Shown piece by piece: positions 11,904-23,117 of a stretch of DNA of 64,000 bases. Origin of the DNA: Ailurus styani (lineage: Eukaryota; Chordata; Mammalia; Carnivora; Ailuridae); NCBI GenBank assembly GCA_002007465.1, contig LNAC01000164.1:2735406-2799405 (forward strand), read 5' to 3'. Position numbers and translations under genes: made by a program. Numbering within the stretch: the first letter of the stretch is position 1; each line of letters begins with the position of its first letter. Under the pieces are notes generated by a model, which was given only the letters and a program-made list of their open reading frames with translations, was not told the origin of the DNA and ran no database searches.

Positions 11904-14900
11904 GTGAGTTCCCAGACCTGGGGTGCTTCCGGGTCACTCTGCTTTGTTTTGCTTCTGGCCTTTTAACCCTGGCCTCTTCCATCCTGCCTTCCGTCCTCCT
12001 AACAGTGCTCCTGAGAAAACGTGCCAGACTCTGCTGGCCCGACAGGGAGGCTGTGGGGGGGGCCCCTTCTTGCGGCCCCAAACCCAGAATTTCTGAGGCC
12101 TCAGGGAGGGTGTCCCGTGGGATGTGACAGCTAAACTGAAACCTGAGGGCTACTGAGGCAGGGGAAGGGGCAGGGGTGCCGGCGGGGGCCAGAAATGGCT
12201 GCATTCGGCCCAAATGACAGGTCATTTGGCTAAAGCCTAGGGTTGCGGGATGGGGAGCAGGTGGGAGGGAGCAGCTGTGTCTGGGAGCCCTTGAAGCAGC
12301 CAGAACACCAATTAGCCAGAGGCTGGAATGATGCTCAATCTTTAGATTCTAGAAACGTGATCTTTGGATTTTTAGATTTAGATCGTTAGATCTTTAGATT
12401 CTAAAAACATGGAGGTGCCTCCTCTGGGAGCTTTGGCCCTGGGCAAGGGCTCAGAACGGCCGCCCTCTAGGGGCCCAGGGAGCCCTGTTGTTGCCACTTG
12501 GCAGGAGACTTGGTGCCCAACCCACTTTGGTCTTTGAGAGCCTGAAAAGTGTCTTAATTAAGAAGCGAGTGCAACCAACCAGGTCTGGGTTCTGAAGGCA
12601 GCGGCTGCAGAGAGCATTAGCAGAGCTCTCTGCTCGCTCTCTGGCCCCGCTCTCCCTAGAACGACTGACTGCGGCTTCGGGGAGCAGGGCTGGGCAGCCG
12701 CCCGAACCACCGCTGAGTGGCGGAGGCGGAGAGGCCCAGGCCTGCCTCCCTGCTCCTGCCTCAGACTGAGGGTCGGAGTGGTCTAGAGCCGCGACTCGGT
12801 CTGGAAGTTGCTGTTGTGTGTGCGCTGACTCTCTGGCGCTCCCTGTCTCTCCGGGCCTGCCTTGTCCTTCATTCTCTTGGCCTGTTTCTCCCGCTCTCCC
12901 CTTCTCTCCCTCTCTTCCCCCCTTCCCCCCGGCTCTGTCCAAACTGCAGAAACCCAGAACAGCAGGCAGCCCTTTGGTGCTCACATCTAATTAATAAGGC
13001 CTGTGCACAGTTGACTTCCTGGCAGCAGGCCAGCAAGCCCAGAGAAGGACCTGCATGTCAGCTTGCCGTTTCCCAGGAGAAACTGACCTCTTTCCTCTGC
13101 TGAATTCCGTGTCTCTCTGCCGCCCCTAGTCCTGGCGTGGCAGGGGCCGTGGCGTTGGCGTGTCACTGGAGAGCTGCCCTAGTCAGCCGGCCCCGGAGCT
13201 CAGCTTGAGGCCTGGGTGCTGAGAACACTGGTGTGTCTCTGTGGAGAGTACGGAGATGGCTGTCCCTCTGCGGGCGGGGAGGCCGGTGGAGGAGCTTCCG
13301 CCGCCGGGGAGCGGGGAGTGTAGGACAGGTGCCAGCCGAACTGTGCTTGAGGGAGCCGGGGCTTCTCCGTTCCTGTGGTTCCTCGGAAAGAATGAAGAAC
13401 TAATGAGCCCAGGGCTGGGTCCAGAGATGCGCGAGGTGGAGGCGTGTCAGGTTGCCGCTGGAGGTGCCTTACACCTTGAGGGTGTTGTGGGAAAGGAGCA
13501 GCTGCACCGCAGACTCCCCGTGGGGCGTGCACGCACCTCTCAGATTGTTGCCTCTGCAGAGACGGTTAGCTGACCTCTGGTCATGAGTCCATGTCCGTTC
13601 CTGCCTCCGGGGAGCTGAAGGGACACGGGTGACCCCCCCCACTGATTCCTTCCCATGAGTGTTGACTGGATGTCTGCCTGGTGCTTTGGGGCAGACTTTT
13701 ATGATGGTAGCACCTGGAGCATGGGGGCTGCAGAGGCCTACAACTGGGGGACTCTGACCTGTTCTGGCAAGTCAGGGGAGGCAGTGAGATCTGAGGGGTG
13801 AGTTAACTGTGGAGTTGGAGTTAGGTGGGAGTGCGCCTCTAAGCTGCATCTTAAGGGCTCTGGGGGACAGTTCATGAGACAGGTGCACGAGTGAGGGCGT
13901 GTGTGGGGACGAGACCCAGCACAGGTTGGTGTGGACCCTGCAGCGCCTTGAAGTCCTTGGGAAGGGATTTAGTTATGAACATCAGAAATGCCCAGTTGTG
14001 CAGGGTGTGGGGCTGGACAAGTCTGCCCTCAGCCGCTGGAGCCTTCACATCCTTTTCTGGGCCAGGATGCTGCTCCCTGTTCCTCCCTGCTTCCTTCACC
14101 AGCCCCGATGAACCCTGAAGCCATCAGGTGGTGCTCTGTGGCCCCTGCTCTTGCCTGGGCTTTCCTCTTCTCTTCCCTGTCCTTGGCATGCCTCCTTCTC
14201 CCCTGGAGTAAGGGCAGAGCTTCCTCTTCCCTCTTGCAGGTGCACTTAGTACAGACAGTGGAGCACATCTCCACCCCTGCTCACCCTCCATCTCTGCGTC
14301 GGCTTCCCCAACATTCGAGAGAAGCTGGTTACTCAGGTTTCAGGCGTGTGCTGCCTCTGGCAGCCCGGCAGGCGTGGCTCCCACCATATTGTGCTGCTGG
14401 GCCTGGCTTTCTGTACTTTACAGCCACTGGCCAAGCTTGTGACTTTCTGCCCAAACTTGTCTCAACTCCCCAGGCCCTGAGGCTGTGTGTGCTCTGGGCC
14501 TCAGCTGGACCCTCACGGCCCCCAGAACAGCCTCACATTCTTCACACAGGAGGGGGAAGCCTCAGCCTGTTGTTGTGATCCTCCTGTGTATGGATCTTCT
14601 ACCCTTCTCCACTTGGACAACTCCCACGTAGCCTCCAGACTCAGGGAAGCGCCATCCCTATTCTCTGAGCTGTGCCCTCAGGTCTCTGAGGGAGTGGATC
14701 TAGCGGAGGCGAGGATGCCACATAGCTACCGTGGACTGAGGTGTAGATGGTGTGACTCCACTTGAGAGCCGGGCGCCCATTGCCAGGTGTGCTGTGTGCT
14801 GGGTACTGGCCGTGTGTGGTCCTGAAGGGGTCATGTCATCACATAAGAGATGACGCCGTGCCCGCCCAAGGCCGTTCGGCTCTCAGTGGTGAAGCAGGAA

Positions 14901-15286
14901 TTCGAACCCAGACTGTTGGCCTCCATAGTGCACTGCTGAACCAAAGTTATGCTGCTTAGGAATTACTCCCATTTGTTTGTATTCTCCTGCTAGACCCTAA
15001 GCTCCTTGAGGCCAGGGACCGTGTTTCCATCTGGCACAGTTTCTCTGGCACAGTTGTTTTTGATGAATGGCTGGATGGACAGACAAACGAACCTGTGGAT
15101 GGGTGGAGGAGGCCGTGTGAGGCCATGAATCCAGCTGCCCTCTCCCACGTTGGGCCTTTGAGGCCCAGAAGGAAGACCGGGCGGACGGATGGTGAGCCAC
15201 ATGCCTTTCTGTCTGAACGGTGACCCTGACTGCTCTCTCTTCTCTCCCCCAACCCTGTCCCTGGTGCCTGGCCATGCGGATGGCAG
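11904..15286 (+). other. SIL1: SIL1 last intron
   Basis: A GC-rich intron of about 3.4 kb. It contains a short imperfect direct repeat (about 12338-12410, two copies of an ATCTTTAGATTCTA unit) and an MIR-like fragment at about 14790-14945. The acceptor is GCGGATGGCAG, with the main pyrimidine tract set well upstream (about 15229-15262). No other gene is recognised; the open frames here have no conserved character. Confidence 0.88.
14790..14945 (+). repeat. MIR-like remnant
   Basis: Contains TGTGTGCTGGGTACTGGCCG and ends GAAGCAGGAATTCGAACCCA, the typical MIR order. Confidence 0.5.
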
Positions 15287-15643
15287 ATGTTTGCCGAGGA
15301 GGAGGCCGAGCTGACCCAGGATACATCCCCGGAGAAGCTGCAGCAGTATCGCCAGGTGCGTCTCCTGCCGGGCCTGCAGGAGCAGGGCTGGTGCGAGATC
15401 ACCTCCCGCCTCCTGGCCCTCCCTGAGCACGATGCCCGGGAAAAGGTGCTGCAGACGCTGGGTGCCCTCCTGGCCACCTGCCGGGACCGCTACCGCCAGG
15501 ACCTCCAGCTCAGCCAGACGCTGGTCAGCCTGCAGGCTGAGTACCAGGCCCTGGCTGCCCTGGAGCGCCAGGACAGCGAGGATGAGGGCTACTTCCGGGA
15601 ACTGCTGGGCTCCATCAACAGCTTGCTGAAGGAGCTGAGATGA
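15287..15643 (+). CDS. SIL1: SIL1 terminal coding exon with stop codon (equivalent of human exon 10)
   Basis: The exon encodes the last 118 residues (344-461), starting [11 protein letters not shown] and ending NSLLKELR before a TGA stop at 15641-15643. The Met is an internal codon, not a start. The terminal KELR tetrapeptide is the C-terminal ER-retention-type signal described for mammalian SIL1, in keeping with a lumenal protein. The exon begins at coding position c.1030 by human numbering, the border known from human splice mutations, so the length matches the family exactly. Third positions are strongly G/C, as in the surrounding DNA, which also produces long antisense open frames. Confidence 0.97.
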   Translation: MFAEEEAELTQDTSPEKLQQYRQVRLLPGLQEQGWCEITSRLLALPEHDAREKVLQTLGALLATCRDRYRQDLQLSQTLVSLQAEYQALAALERQDSEDEGYFRELLGSINSLLKELR

Positions 15644-15800
15644 GGCTGCTCCCCACCACCGGGACTGGACTGGGACGTTAGTGAGGCTGACCGGCACCAG
15701 CTTGGGTGGGCTCTTCAGCCAGGAGGGAGGACTTCCCCACTGGGGCCCGAGCATCATCTGGGCTGTGCTGGCTTGCCCATTAAATGGAGGCATGAGGGCC
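15644..15800 (+). other. SIL1: SIL1 3' UTR (end approximate)
   Basis: About 150 bases follow the stop and end near an ATTAAA signal. No intron or repeat is seen. The end is inferred from the signal, not from transcript data. Confidence 0.7.
15779..15784 (+). terminator. SIL1: Candidate SIL1 polyadenylation signal ATTAAA
   Basis: ATTAAA, the commonest variant of AATAAA, lies 136 bases after the stop. It is followed by a GT-rich stretch (TTGTCTGTTGTGTGTCTCTG at about 15801-15820), as expected for the downstream cleavage element. Confidence 0.75.
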
Positions 15801-15954
15801 ATTGTCTGTTGTGTGTCTCTGCAGACTGGACACAGCCCTGTGGTTGGGGGACCATGTCTAGGAGTCCCCAGGTCACTGGGTAGATAGGCACCCCCGAGGG
15901 GGCCCTGATGACACAGCAGATGGTTGGCCCAGGGCATCCAGTAATAGGTCCCAT

Positions 15955-16105
15955 GGGAAGGGTCTGGGCTCAGGAGTTGGAAAAACCTGGCTGGGACCCC
16001 GCTCTTCCCCACCAGTAGCTCTGTGACCTTGGCAAGTCATTTACCTTCCCCTGGGCCTGTTTTCTCAACTGTCAGAGGGGAGTGCCATTAAGTGTGAGAA
16101 AACCT
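15955..16105 (+). repeat. MIR-like remnant
   Basis: AGCTCTGTGACCTTGGCAAG followed by TTACCTTCCC and TTTTCTCAACTGTCAGAGG is the MIR 5' core pattern. It starts just after the SIL1 3' end. Confidence 0.6.
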
Positions 16106-17034
16106 GCATAAAGCACTACGGCGGGGCACCCATGCTTGTTCCTTCCCCCACCTGGTTCTGATGGAAGGTCTGGGGACCATCTCACTGCCCCCCGTGCCTG
16201 GAAATAGCTTTGGGGCCCCTGGCAGTGGTACTGTGTCAGCCCTGGCAGTTTATGGGCTGGGCTGGAATGATCGGTGTTGGGGCCCGGGTGCTAGAAGGAC
16301 TGGGGGTGGCTTGTGGCACTCTGGAGGACCCTCCGGTGTGGGCCTCGCTCTTGGAGAGGAGTGAGCTCCCTAAATCTGGACATAGGAGCCCAGGCCCGCC
16401 TGGCGCACCTGACAAGGCAGAGGTGTGTCCCTGTGCCCTTGCCCCTCCCCCGTGTCAGCCGAGGTATGCTGCGGAGGCGGCCTCGGAGGCAGGGGCAGCC
16501 GAGCCTGGCAAGTCCCGGCCCCCACCCCACAGAGGCTGAGTGCCAGGCTGGGAGCCTGCTGCACGTTGCCACGGCAACCCTGGCCCTGGGCTTTCCTGAT
16601 TTGGATTCTGGTGCGTTTGTTTTTCAGCCTTTCCCAGTGCATCACAGGCTCACTCCTGCTGCTTAGGCAGCCCCTCCTGGCCTCTGTGTAGAAATCTCCC
16701 CATCCTGGCCTGGCACGTAGAAATCTCAGCTTCACGGAGCTCGGGGGGAAACTAAGGCCCAGACGAACGTAGGGTAGTGGGTGGCTTCCTTCCCTGTAGT
16801 CCCTTTGTTTGGCCTCCCACCCTCTCCTGCCCACCTCATGCCACAACCCACAGGAAGCTCGCAAGAGAGCTGTCACCTGCACACACCCGTCCCAGGAAGG
16901 CAGGAGGGAAGCAGGAGCCTGTTTTGCCAGGGTAGGAAGCCTCGTGGCTCAGGCATCGTGGGGATCAGACGCAAAGTCTACCTTGTATTGGGTATTTTCT
17001 GCCTCATTGCCTTTAAAACCTTTAAATCGCCTTC

Positions 17035-17135
17035 TGAATATGTTTTACAGATGAGGAAATCATGGCTCAGAGAGGCTGCACGGTCTGCGTGAGGTCACAC
17101 AGCTTTTGAGTGGCAGAGCTAGGATTTGGTTCCAA
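17035..17135 (+). repeat. MIR-like remnant
   Basis: CAGATGAGGAAATCATGGCT, then GAGGTCACACAGCTTTTGAG and GGCAGAGCTAGGATTTGG. Confidence 0.65.
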
Positions 17136-17717
17136 CATGCTGAGGAAGGTTTGACTATGTGGCTCAGAAGGTGATAGTGTTGAATTTGACAGGCAGGGGC
17201 AGGAGGACCAGGATGGATGGCAGAACAGCTATTCTGTGGTGAAGCAGGGCAGGGTTCAGAAAGGAGGTGCTGGGGCCTGGCTAGGACCAAGGTCAAAAAT
17301 TCCTTTAAAGATGGTATCAGGAGACTCTGTGGGTGAATTTGAGAGAGGGGGGTGTGGGAGGATGAGGCGGCCCCCGCACATGCCGGGAACGAGGAGGGCT
17401 TGGGGTCGGGGACAAGTCTGGTGCGGGCCTCGTCCTGGCAGAGGTGAGTGCTGAGGTTGTGGGAGCAGCTGCACCTTTGAGTGAGGGCTGGCGAGACCCT
17501 GCTGAGCTGCGGAGCGGGGCCGTGTGTTGGCCTGGGACAGGAGCCGCTGGGGCTGGGGATCCCCAGAGTCCTTGAGTCCTCTTTGACCACCAGGATCTGA
17601 TCTGGGTTGTGGGAAGGGTCCCATGGAAGGAGTAACACTAGTGGGGGCTTAGTTGAGGACCCCAGTATCTGTCCCTTCTCAGGCATGCTGCAAAATATAG
17701 CATTTAACTATAGAGCA

Positions 17718-17929
17718 GGGCGCCATCTTGCTGGCTCAGTTGGTTGAGCGTCTGCCTTTGGCTCGGGTCCTGATCCCGGGGTCGCGGAATGGAGCCCCGC
17801 ATTGGGCTCCCTGCTCAGCTGGGAGCCTGCTTCTCCCTCTCCATCTCTCCTTGCCCCTCCTCCTGCTTGTGCTCTCTCGCTCTCTCAAATAAGTAAATAA
17901 AATCATTAAAAAGAAGAAGAAGAAGAAGC
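17718..17929 (+). repeat. Can-SINE
   Basis: GGGCGCCATCTTGCTGGCTC head, tRNA-like body, CT-rich tract, AAATAAGTAAATAAAATC tail and a terminal (AAG)n. Confidence 0.9.
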
Positions 17930-18629
17930 TAAAAGGAGACCTTGGGCCGTGAGCTCTTTGCGGGGAGTGGAGGCAGGGGTGTGTCAGTGGGACTGCAGGA
18001 GCATCTGGGGGCCGCGGTGCGGGCCATGGTGCCGAGCACACAGGCCTGGTAGTTTGTGACTACCCTGTTCCCTGTTCCCTACACAGGACATAGGGAAGGG
18101 TGAAGTTTGGTCTGCACTCCTCTTACCGGCCTCTGACTTTCTGGACCTTGAAGCAGAACCTCCTGGATGGAGGCAGCAGTGTGACCCAGGGCTTGGGCTC
18201 AGGTCCAGGCTTCTTGGCTATGGCTTCTGGTTACACCACCCAGTTGATCATTGACCGTCTGTAAGTGAAAAGGAGACTTTCTCTGTCCTCCCTTTGGATG
18301 CCATCCTAGAAATTGTGGCCAAGAAGTAGGACCTGGGCTCAGAGTTAGGCAGAAAGTGGTAACGGGGGCTGTAGCCACCAGAACTCGGGGTGATGTGACT
18401 TCTTCCTGCCAGGGCCTAGAGGCTACTGTCCTCTTCTCCCACCCCTGTCATGCGCTGGGGCCTTACGGCAGGGACAGGACAGAGAGCTCTGACTGGCTGA
18501 TGCCCTCCAGGCCCTGGATGATTGTTGCTTCCCTGCTCCTCAGCAGGGCTGAATGAGGGAAGATGACAGGGATGGGGAGTGGGGTGGTCATCTGCTGTCC
18601 CCACCCCAACCTTCAGCAGACTTGGTTTT

Positions 18630-18800
18630 CATTAATTCACTTGTTCATTTATTCTTTCATTCAGACTGTGTTTGTTGAGCACTTACTGGGTTAGGTTCCA
18701 GGGTTCTGAGGTTGGTCATTCCCAAGCCCTGCTGTGGGGGAGCTCACGGTCTGGTGGGGGAGGCAGCAGCAGTGTGACATGCACTCTGATGGGGGAGGCT
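18630..18800 (+). repeat. L2-like LINE remnant
   Basis: TTCATTTATTCTTTCATTCA, then TTGTTGAGCACTTACTGGG and GGAGCTCACGGTCTGGTGGG follow the L2 3'-end order. Confidence 0.5.
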
Positions 18801-19312
18801 TCAGTCAGTTGGAGCTTGGGGGGTGGGGTCAGAGGAGGCCAGTGATAGCCAAGCTGAGACCTGAAGGACATGTGGGGAACAAGACAGCCGGGGTAGGGAA
18901 AGGGTTTCAGGCCCAAGAAGATAGAGGAAGAGTGGTCCATTGGAGGAACCCACATATTCAGTAGAGCTGAAAGAAGTGATGGGGTGAGGGGCCAAGTGGC
19001 CACATGGAGCCATAGGGGTCGGGGGGACCACTTTGTCCAGCACCTCGTCAGCCTTGCTAAGAAGCATGCCCTCATCCTGATGGAGGGGGACGCGAGGGCT
19101 GGCTTCTAGGCACTCTGCTGGCTGCTGCTAAGTCATTCGCTCACTCTTTCATCCTGATTTAGTACAATCGCGTCTTCCGGGTCCTGTTCCCGGGCAGGAG
19201 GTGGTCAGAAGAACAATGGCGGGAGGGGCGGGCCGGGATGAGTATGTGAATGCTGAGAAAAATAGCGTTCAAGCAGTGAGTGAATGCCCAGGAAAAGAAA
19301 GTGCAAGGGCAG

Positions 19313-19496
19313 GGCGCCTGGGTGGCTCAGTGGGTTAAAGCCTCTGCCTTCGGCTCAGGTCATGATCTCAGGGTCCTGGGATCGAGGCCCGCATCGGGCT
19401 CCCTGCTCAGCGGGGAGCCTGCTTCCCCCTCTCTCTCTCTGCCTGCCTCTCTGCCTCCTTGTGATCTCTCTTCCTCTGTGAAATAAATAAATAAAA

Positions 19497-19558
<62 letters not shown>
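19313..19558 (+). repeat. Very young Can-SINE with 57-A tail
   Basis: A near-consensus element whose poly(A) run covers 19502-19558. Target-site duplication GAAAGTGCAAGGGCAG is perfect at 19297-19312 and 19559-19574 and can be extended by up to four A residues. The long pure tail and intact duplication mark a recent insertion. Confidence 0.98.
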
Positions 19559-19560
<2 letters not shown>

Positions 19561-19699
19561 AAGTGCAAGGGCAGGGAGTATTAGGGGCTCCCTTTTTGGA
19601 CCCAGTGGTCAGAGAAGACGTCTCTGAGGAGATGCAGCGTGAACAGAAGGAGGCAAAGCGGTGAGCCCTGTGGGGGTCTGGGCGGTGCTTCGTAAGCTG

Positions 19700-20366
19700 G
19701 GGAGATGACAGAGGCAGGTGTGGGAGAAAGAGCGAGAGTCGCAGCACGGTGGGAAGAGTGGGCCCGGGAGGCAGATCGTGCTGGCTGTGGCCAGGACTCG
19801 AGGTTTCTCTTGGCAGTGGTGCCGCCGGAGAGCTACGGGCCGAGGGGAGACCTCATGGGACGGACACGAAAGCAGGCTCACTCTTGTTGCAGGGTCAGAA
19901 CAGACGGCCCGGGCGACGACAGTGGCGGGGGCCCAGCACCGCGGTCGTTGCAGAGCCCGGCGGGAGCTGATGTGGTCTGAAGCCGGGCGATGCGGGCAAA
20001 GGCGGTACAGAGCGCTCAGACCCCGCTGCCTTCTAAAGGCAGAGCCGGGAGGACGCGCTCGCTGTTGGCCGGTGGCTGAGAGGAGGGGGGTCAAGGGTGA
20101 ACGAAGCCTCGCTCTGGGGCGGGCACCGAGGGGCCTGTGGAAGCGCTGTCTGTGGAAGTGGCAAGGCAGAAGAGCAGGGGAGTACTGGGGCCTGGGGGCA
20201 GATGTGGTTTTGGCCGCGTCCCTATTGAGTTGGCCATTCGAGCCAGGGACGCTGACTGGGCAGCGAGGGCCGGTCCACAGCCGAGGGGAGGGGCGGCCTG
20301 GGGGGAGCACGTGCCGGGCGCAGGTCCGAGGCGCTGCGAGCTGCTGGTTCACCACGGCGCCGGTCA
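19700..20366. promoter_or_regulatory. Orphan CpG island-like block
   Basis: By eye I count roughly 55 CpG in about 650 bp of GC-rich sequence, far above its neighbours, ending abruptly at A-rich L1 sequence. No exon or known promoter is adjacent. Its left part reads like an old GA-rich repeat, so a repeat-derived origin is possible. Confidence 0.6.
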
Positions 20367-20735
20367 AAAATCAAATTCCACAAACTTAAAATTCAATGAC
20401 ATATTTAAAAAAGCAAGAGTAATTTTTAAAAACCAACAAAAGAAGAGCAACAGAGGAACTTCTTATAAACCAAATAAAACTGAAGAAAAGGATAGTAAAG
20501 GGCAAAAACCAGTGAAACTGAAGACAGCAACGTTAGAGAAAATCAAGGAAATGAAACGTGGTTCTTTGAATAAAGAAGACACAAATTACCCATCTCAGGA
20601 ATTAAAAAGACTATATCACTGCAGACCCTACAAGCATTAAAAGGATAACTACTGAGCACTACAAACAACTCTAGGTCCATAGATTTGACAACCAAGAAGA
20701 AATGATGGACCAGGTCCTTGAAAATCCTGTCTTTC

Positions 20736-21410
20736 ATGGTATTAGTTTGCTGCCACTACTCTAACAAATGACCACAACTCAGATTTGCTCTACCGTAGTT
20801 CTGTAGGTCAGAGGTCAGACACTGCTCTCATGGGGCAAAACCACAGTCATCAGCAGGGTTGCATTCCTTCCTGGGGGCACTGGGTAGGATCCGATTCCTT
20901 GCCTTTTCCAGCAACTCGAGGCTGCCCACATTTCTTGGCTTGTGGCCTCGTCCTCTGTCTTCAAAACCAGCAAAAGCCACTCAGCTTCTCATGTGACACC
21001 ACTCTGGCCTTCTCACCTGCCTCCCTTTTCCATTTTAAAGGCCCCTGTGAGGGCGCTTGGGTGGCTCAGTGGGCTAAAGCCTCTGCCTTCAGCTTAGGTC
21101 ATGATCTCAGGGTCCTGGGATCGAGCCCCGTCTCAGGCTGTCTGTTCAGCAAGGAGCCTGCTTCGTCCTCTCTCTCTGCCTCTGCCTGCCTCTCTGCCTA
21201 CTTGTGATCTCTCTCTGTCAAATAAATAAAATAAAAAAATCTTTAAAAAAAATAAAGGCCCCTGTGATTACATTAGGCCCACCCAGATAATGCAGGATCA
21301 TCTCCCTGTTTTAAACATTAATTCCCCTTTGCCATGTAATATATTCATAGGTTCCAGGAAGCAGGATGGGGAAATCTTTGGGGAGCCTCTCTACTGCCTC
21401 CCACAAATAC
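20736..21410 (-). repeat. MaLR-like LTR remnant (THE1/MST/MLT type, tentative)
   Basis: GTATTAGTTTGCTGCCACTA at the left and CTACTGCCTCCCACA at the right resemble a MaLR LTR in antisense. It is split by the Can-SINE at 21051-21252. A second copy of the same family lies at 55178-55680. Non-coding remnant. Confidence 0.5.
21051..21252 (+). repeat. Can-SINE
   Basis: Full-length with perfect 15-bp duplications TAAAGGCCCCTGTGA at 21036-21050 and 21253-21267. Confidence 0.97.
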
Positions 21411-22118
21411 AAATTACTAAAACTCAAGAAAAAAACAGATATTTAGTCTTGTATCTGTTAAATTGAATTCATGGTTCAGAACCTTCCTGCAAAGAAATCT
21501 TCAGACTCGGATAGTTCCCCTGGCAAATTCTATCAAATAATACCAGTTCTATAGTCTGTTCCTGTGAACAGAAGAATCCACTCCCAAACTCATTCCATAA
21601 GGTCAGGAATCATTGGGGAGGGGAGATCTTGCAGACAGCGTTAAGGACTTTAGATTTTCCTAAGGTTCCTACCGACATCCTCAGTGCAGAACTTGTCAAC
21701 AGAATATATTAGCAAATCGAATATAGCCGGGGTTTACTCTGGGAATGCAAGGCTAGTTCAACACAATTCCCCATATTAACAGACTAAAGAAGAAAAAGCC
21801 ACATGTTCATCTCAGTAGATGCAGGAAAAAAGTGACAAAATTCAATTTCCATTCATAATAAAAGCTCTAAGCAAATTAGGGATAGAAAGGAATTTTGTTA
21901 ATCTGTCGAAGGGAAACCACATAAAACCTGTAACAAACATCAAACTTCATAGTCAAAGACTGATTTGTTTTTCCCCAAGATTACAAAGAAGCCAAGAATA
22001 CCAGTACCCTCTGCTCTCTTTTTCTCTTCTTTTCAATATTTGTACCAGAAGTTCTGGGTACTACAGTAAGGCAAGAAAATGAATAGGTCTACAGATCGAA
22101 AAGAATAACTCAAACTGT

Positions 22119-22328
22119 TGGGCGCCTGGGTGGCTCAGTGGGTTAAAGCCTCTGCTTTCGGCTCAGGTCATGATCTCAGGGTCCTGGGATCGAGGCCCGC
22201 ATCGGGCTCTCTGCTTGGCAGGGAGCCTGCTTCCTCCTCTGTCTCTCTCTCTCTCTGCCTGCCTCTCTGCCTCCTTGTGATCTCTCTCCCTCTGTGAAAT
22301 AAATAAATAAAATCTTTAAAAAAAAAAA
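22119..22328 (+). repeat. Can-SINE
   Basis: Full-length and near consensus, flanked by AACTCAAACTGT at 22107-22118 and 22329-22340. Confidence 0.97.
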
Positions 22329-22520
22329 AACTCAAACTGTCTATATTCATAGATAACCACGATTGTCAATGTAGAAAATACCATGGAACGTACAAAAAAA
22401 TCTGGAACTGACAGTGAGTTTAGCAAGATCACAAGATATAAGGTAATGTCCAAAAATCAATTATATTTCTGTATACTGGCAATGAACAATTGGAAACAAG
22501 ATTTTAAAAACAGTACCATT

Positions 22521-22663
22521 GGGGCGCCTGTCTGGCCCAGTCGGTGGAGCGTGCGACTCTTGATCTCAGAGTTGTGAGTTTGAGACCCACCTTAGGTGTT
22601 GAGATTACTTAGGAATAAAATCTTTAAAAAACAAAAAGTCAATTAAAAAATCAAGAATAAAAA
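22521..22663 (+). repeat. Can-SINE, old short form
   Basis: GGGGCGCCTGTCTGGCCCAG head and a body without the pyrimidine tract. Perfect 16-bp duplications TAAAAACAGTACCATT at 22505-22520 and 22664-22679. Confidence 0.93.
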
Positions 22664-22788
22664 TAAAAACAGTACCATTTACAAATGCCACCGAAACAGA
22701 TTTGTGTAAATGAAGCAAAATATTTGCAGAATTGTTATGCTGAAAACTAAAACACTAATGAAAGAAGTAAAAATTATCTAAATACACC

Positions 22789-23117
22789 TGATCCTTGAAC
22801 AGTGTAGGGTTGGTGTGCTGACCCCCATGCAGTGGAGAATCTGCAAAGAACTGTTGACATCTCAAAAACTTAACTACTAACAGCCAACTGTTGACATGAA
22901 GCTTTACCAATGACATACACAGTTGATTTACACATATGTGGTTTATTAAATGTATTACAGACTGTATTAGAATAGATGAGAGGAAAGAACATGTTATTAA
23001 GGAAAACCCAAGGAAGAGAAAATACATTTACAGTGTTCATACCTATTTATTGAAAAAAAAATCCACCTGTAAGTGGACCCATGCAATTCAAACCCGTGTT
23101 GTTCAAGTTCAACTGTA
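22789..23117. mobile_element. Tigger/MER44-like DNA transposon remnant
   Basis: The ends read CCTTGAACAGTGTAGGG and, on the right, AACCCGTGTTGTTCAAG, which are imperfect inverted terminal repeats. The interior (ATGTTATTAAGGAAAACCCA, AAATACATTTACAGTG) fits the MER44/Tigger7-type consensus as I remember it. Non-autonomous, no transposase. Confidence 0.65.

Larger units (their letters stand above)
1..15800 (+). other. SIL1: SIL1 gene, 3' portion (three terminal coding exons, introns, 3' UTR)
   Basis: SIL1 is the nucleotide exchange factor for the ER Hsp70 BiP (HSPA5): it opens the BiP nucleotide-binding domain so ADP leaves and client proteins are released. Loss causes Marinesco-Sjogren syndrome in humans (established knowledge). 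The window holds three exons with GT/AG borders and matching phases that together encode about 205 residues, corresponding to residues 256/257-461 of the 461-residue human protein. Upstream exons lie before base 1. The gene converges on CTNNA1, the neighbour expected from human 5q31. Everything before 11191 is intron as far as I can see. The 5' limit of the gene is outside the window. Confidence 0.96.

Noticed and set aside
12451..12984. 177-codon minus-strand open frame in the SIL1 last intron
   Set aside because: Gly/Glu/Arg-rich low-complexity translation of GC-rich intron. No splice-compatible context and no family resemblance.
14990..16012. 340-codon open frame on the minus strand across the SIL1 last exon
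   Set aside because: It is antisense to a real GC-rich coding exon and its UTR. The translation is low in conserved character, and long antisense frames are common opposite G/C-ending codons.
19609..20389. Open frames of 223 (plus) and 252 (minus) codons in the CpG-rich block
   Set aside because: Both strands are open because of GC content. The peptides are Arg/Gly/Pro/Ser-rich without domain pattern, and the plus frame runs into L1 sequence.
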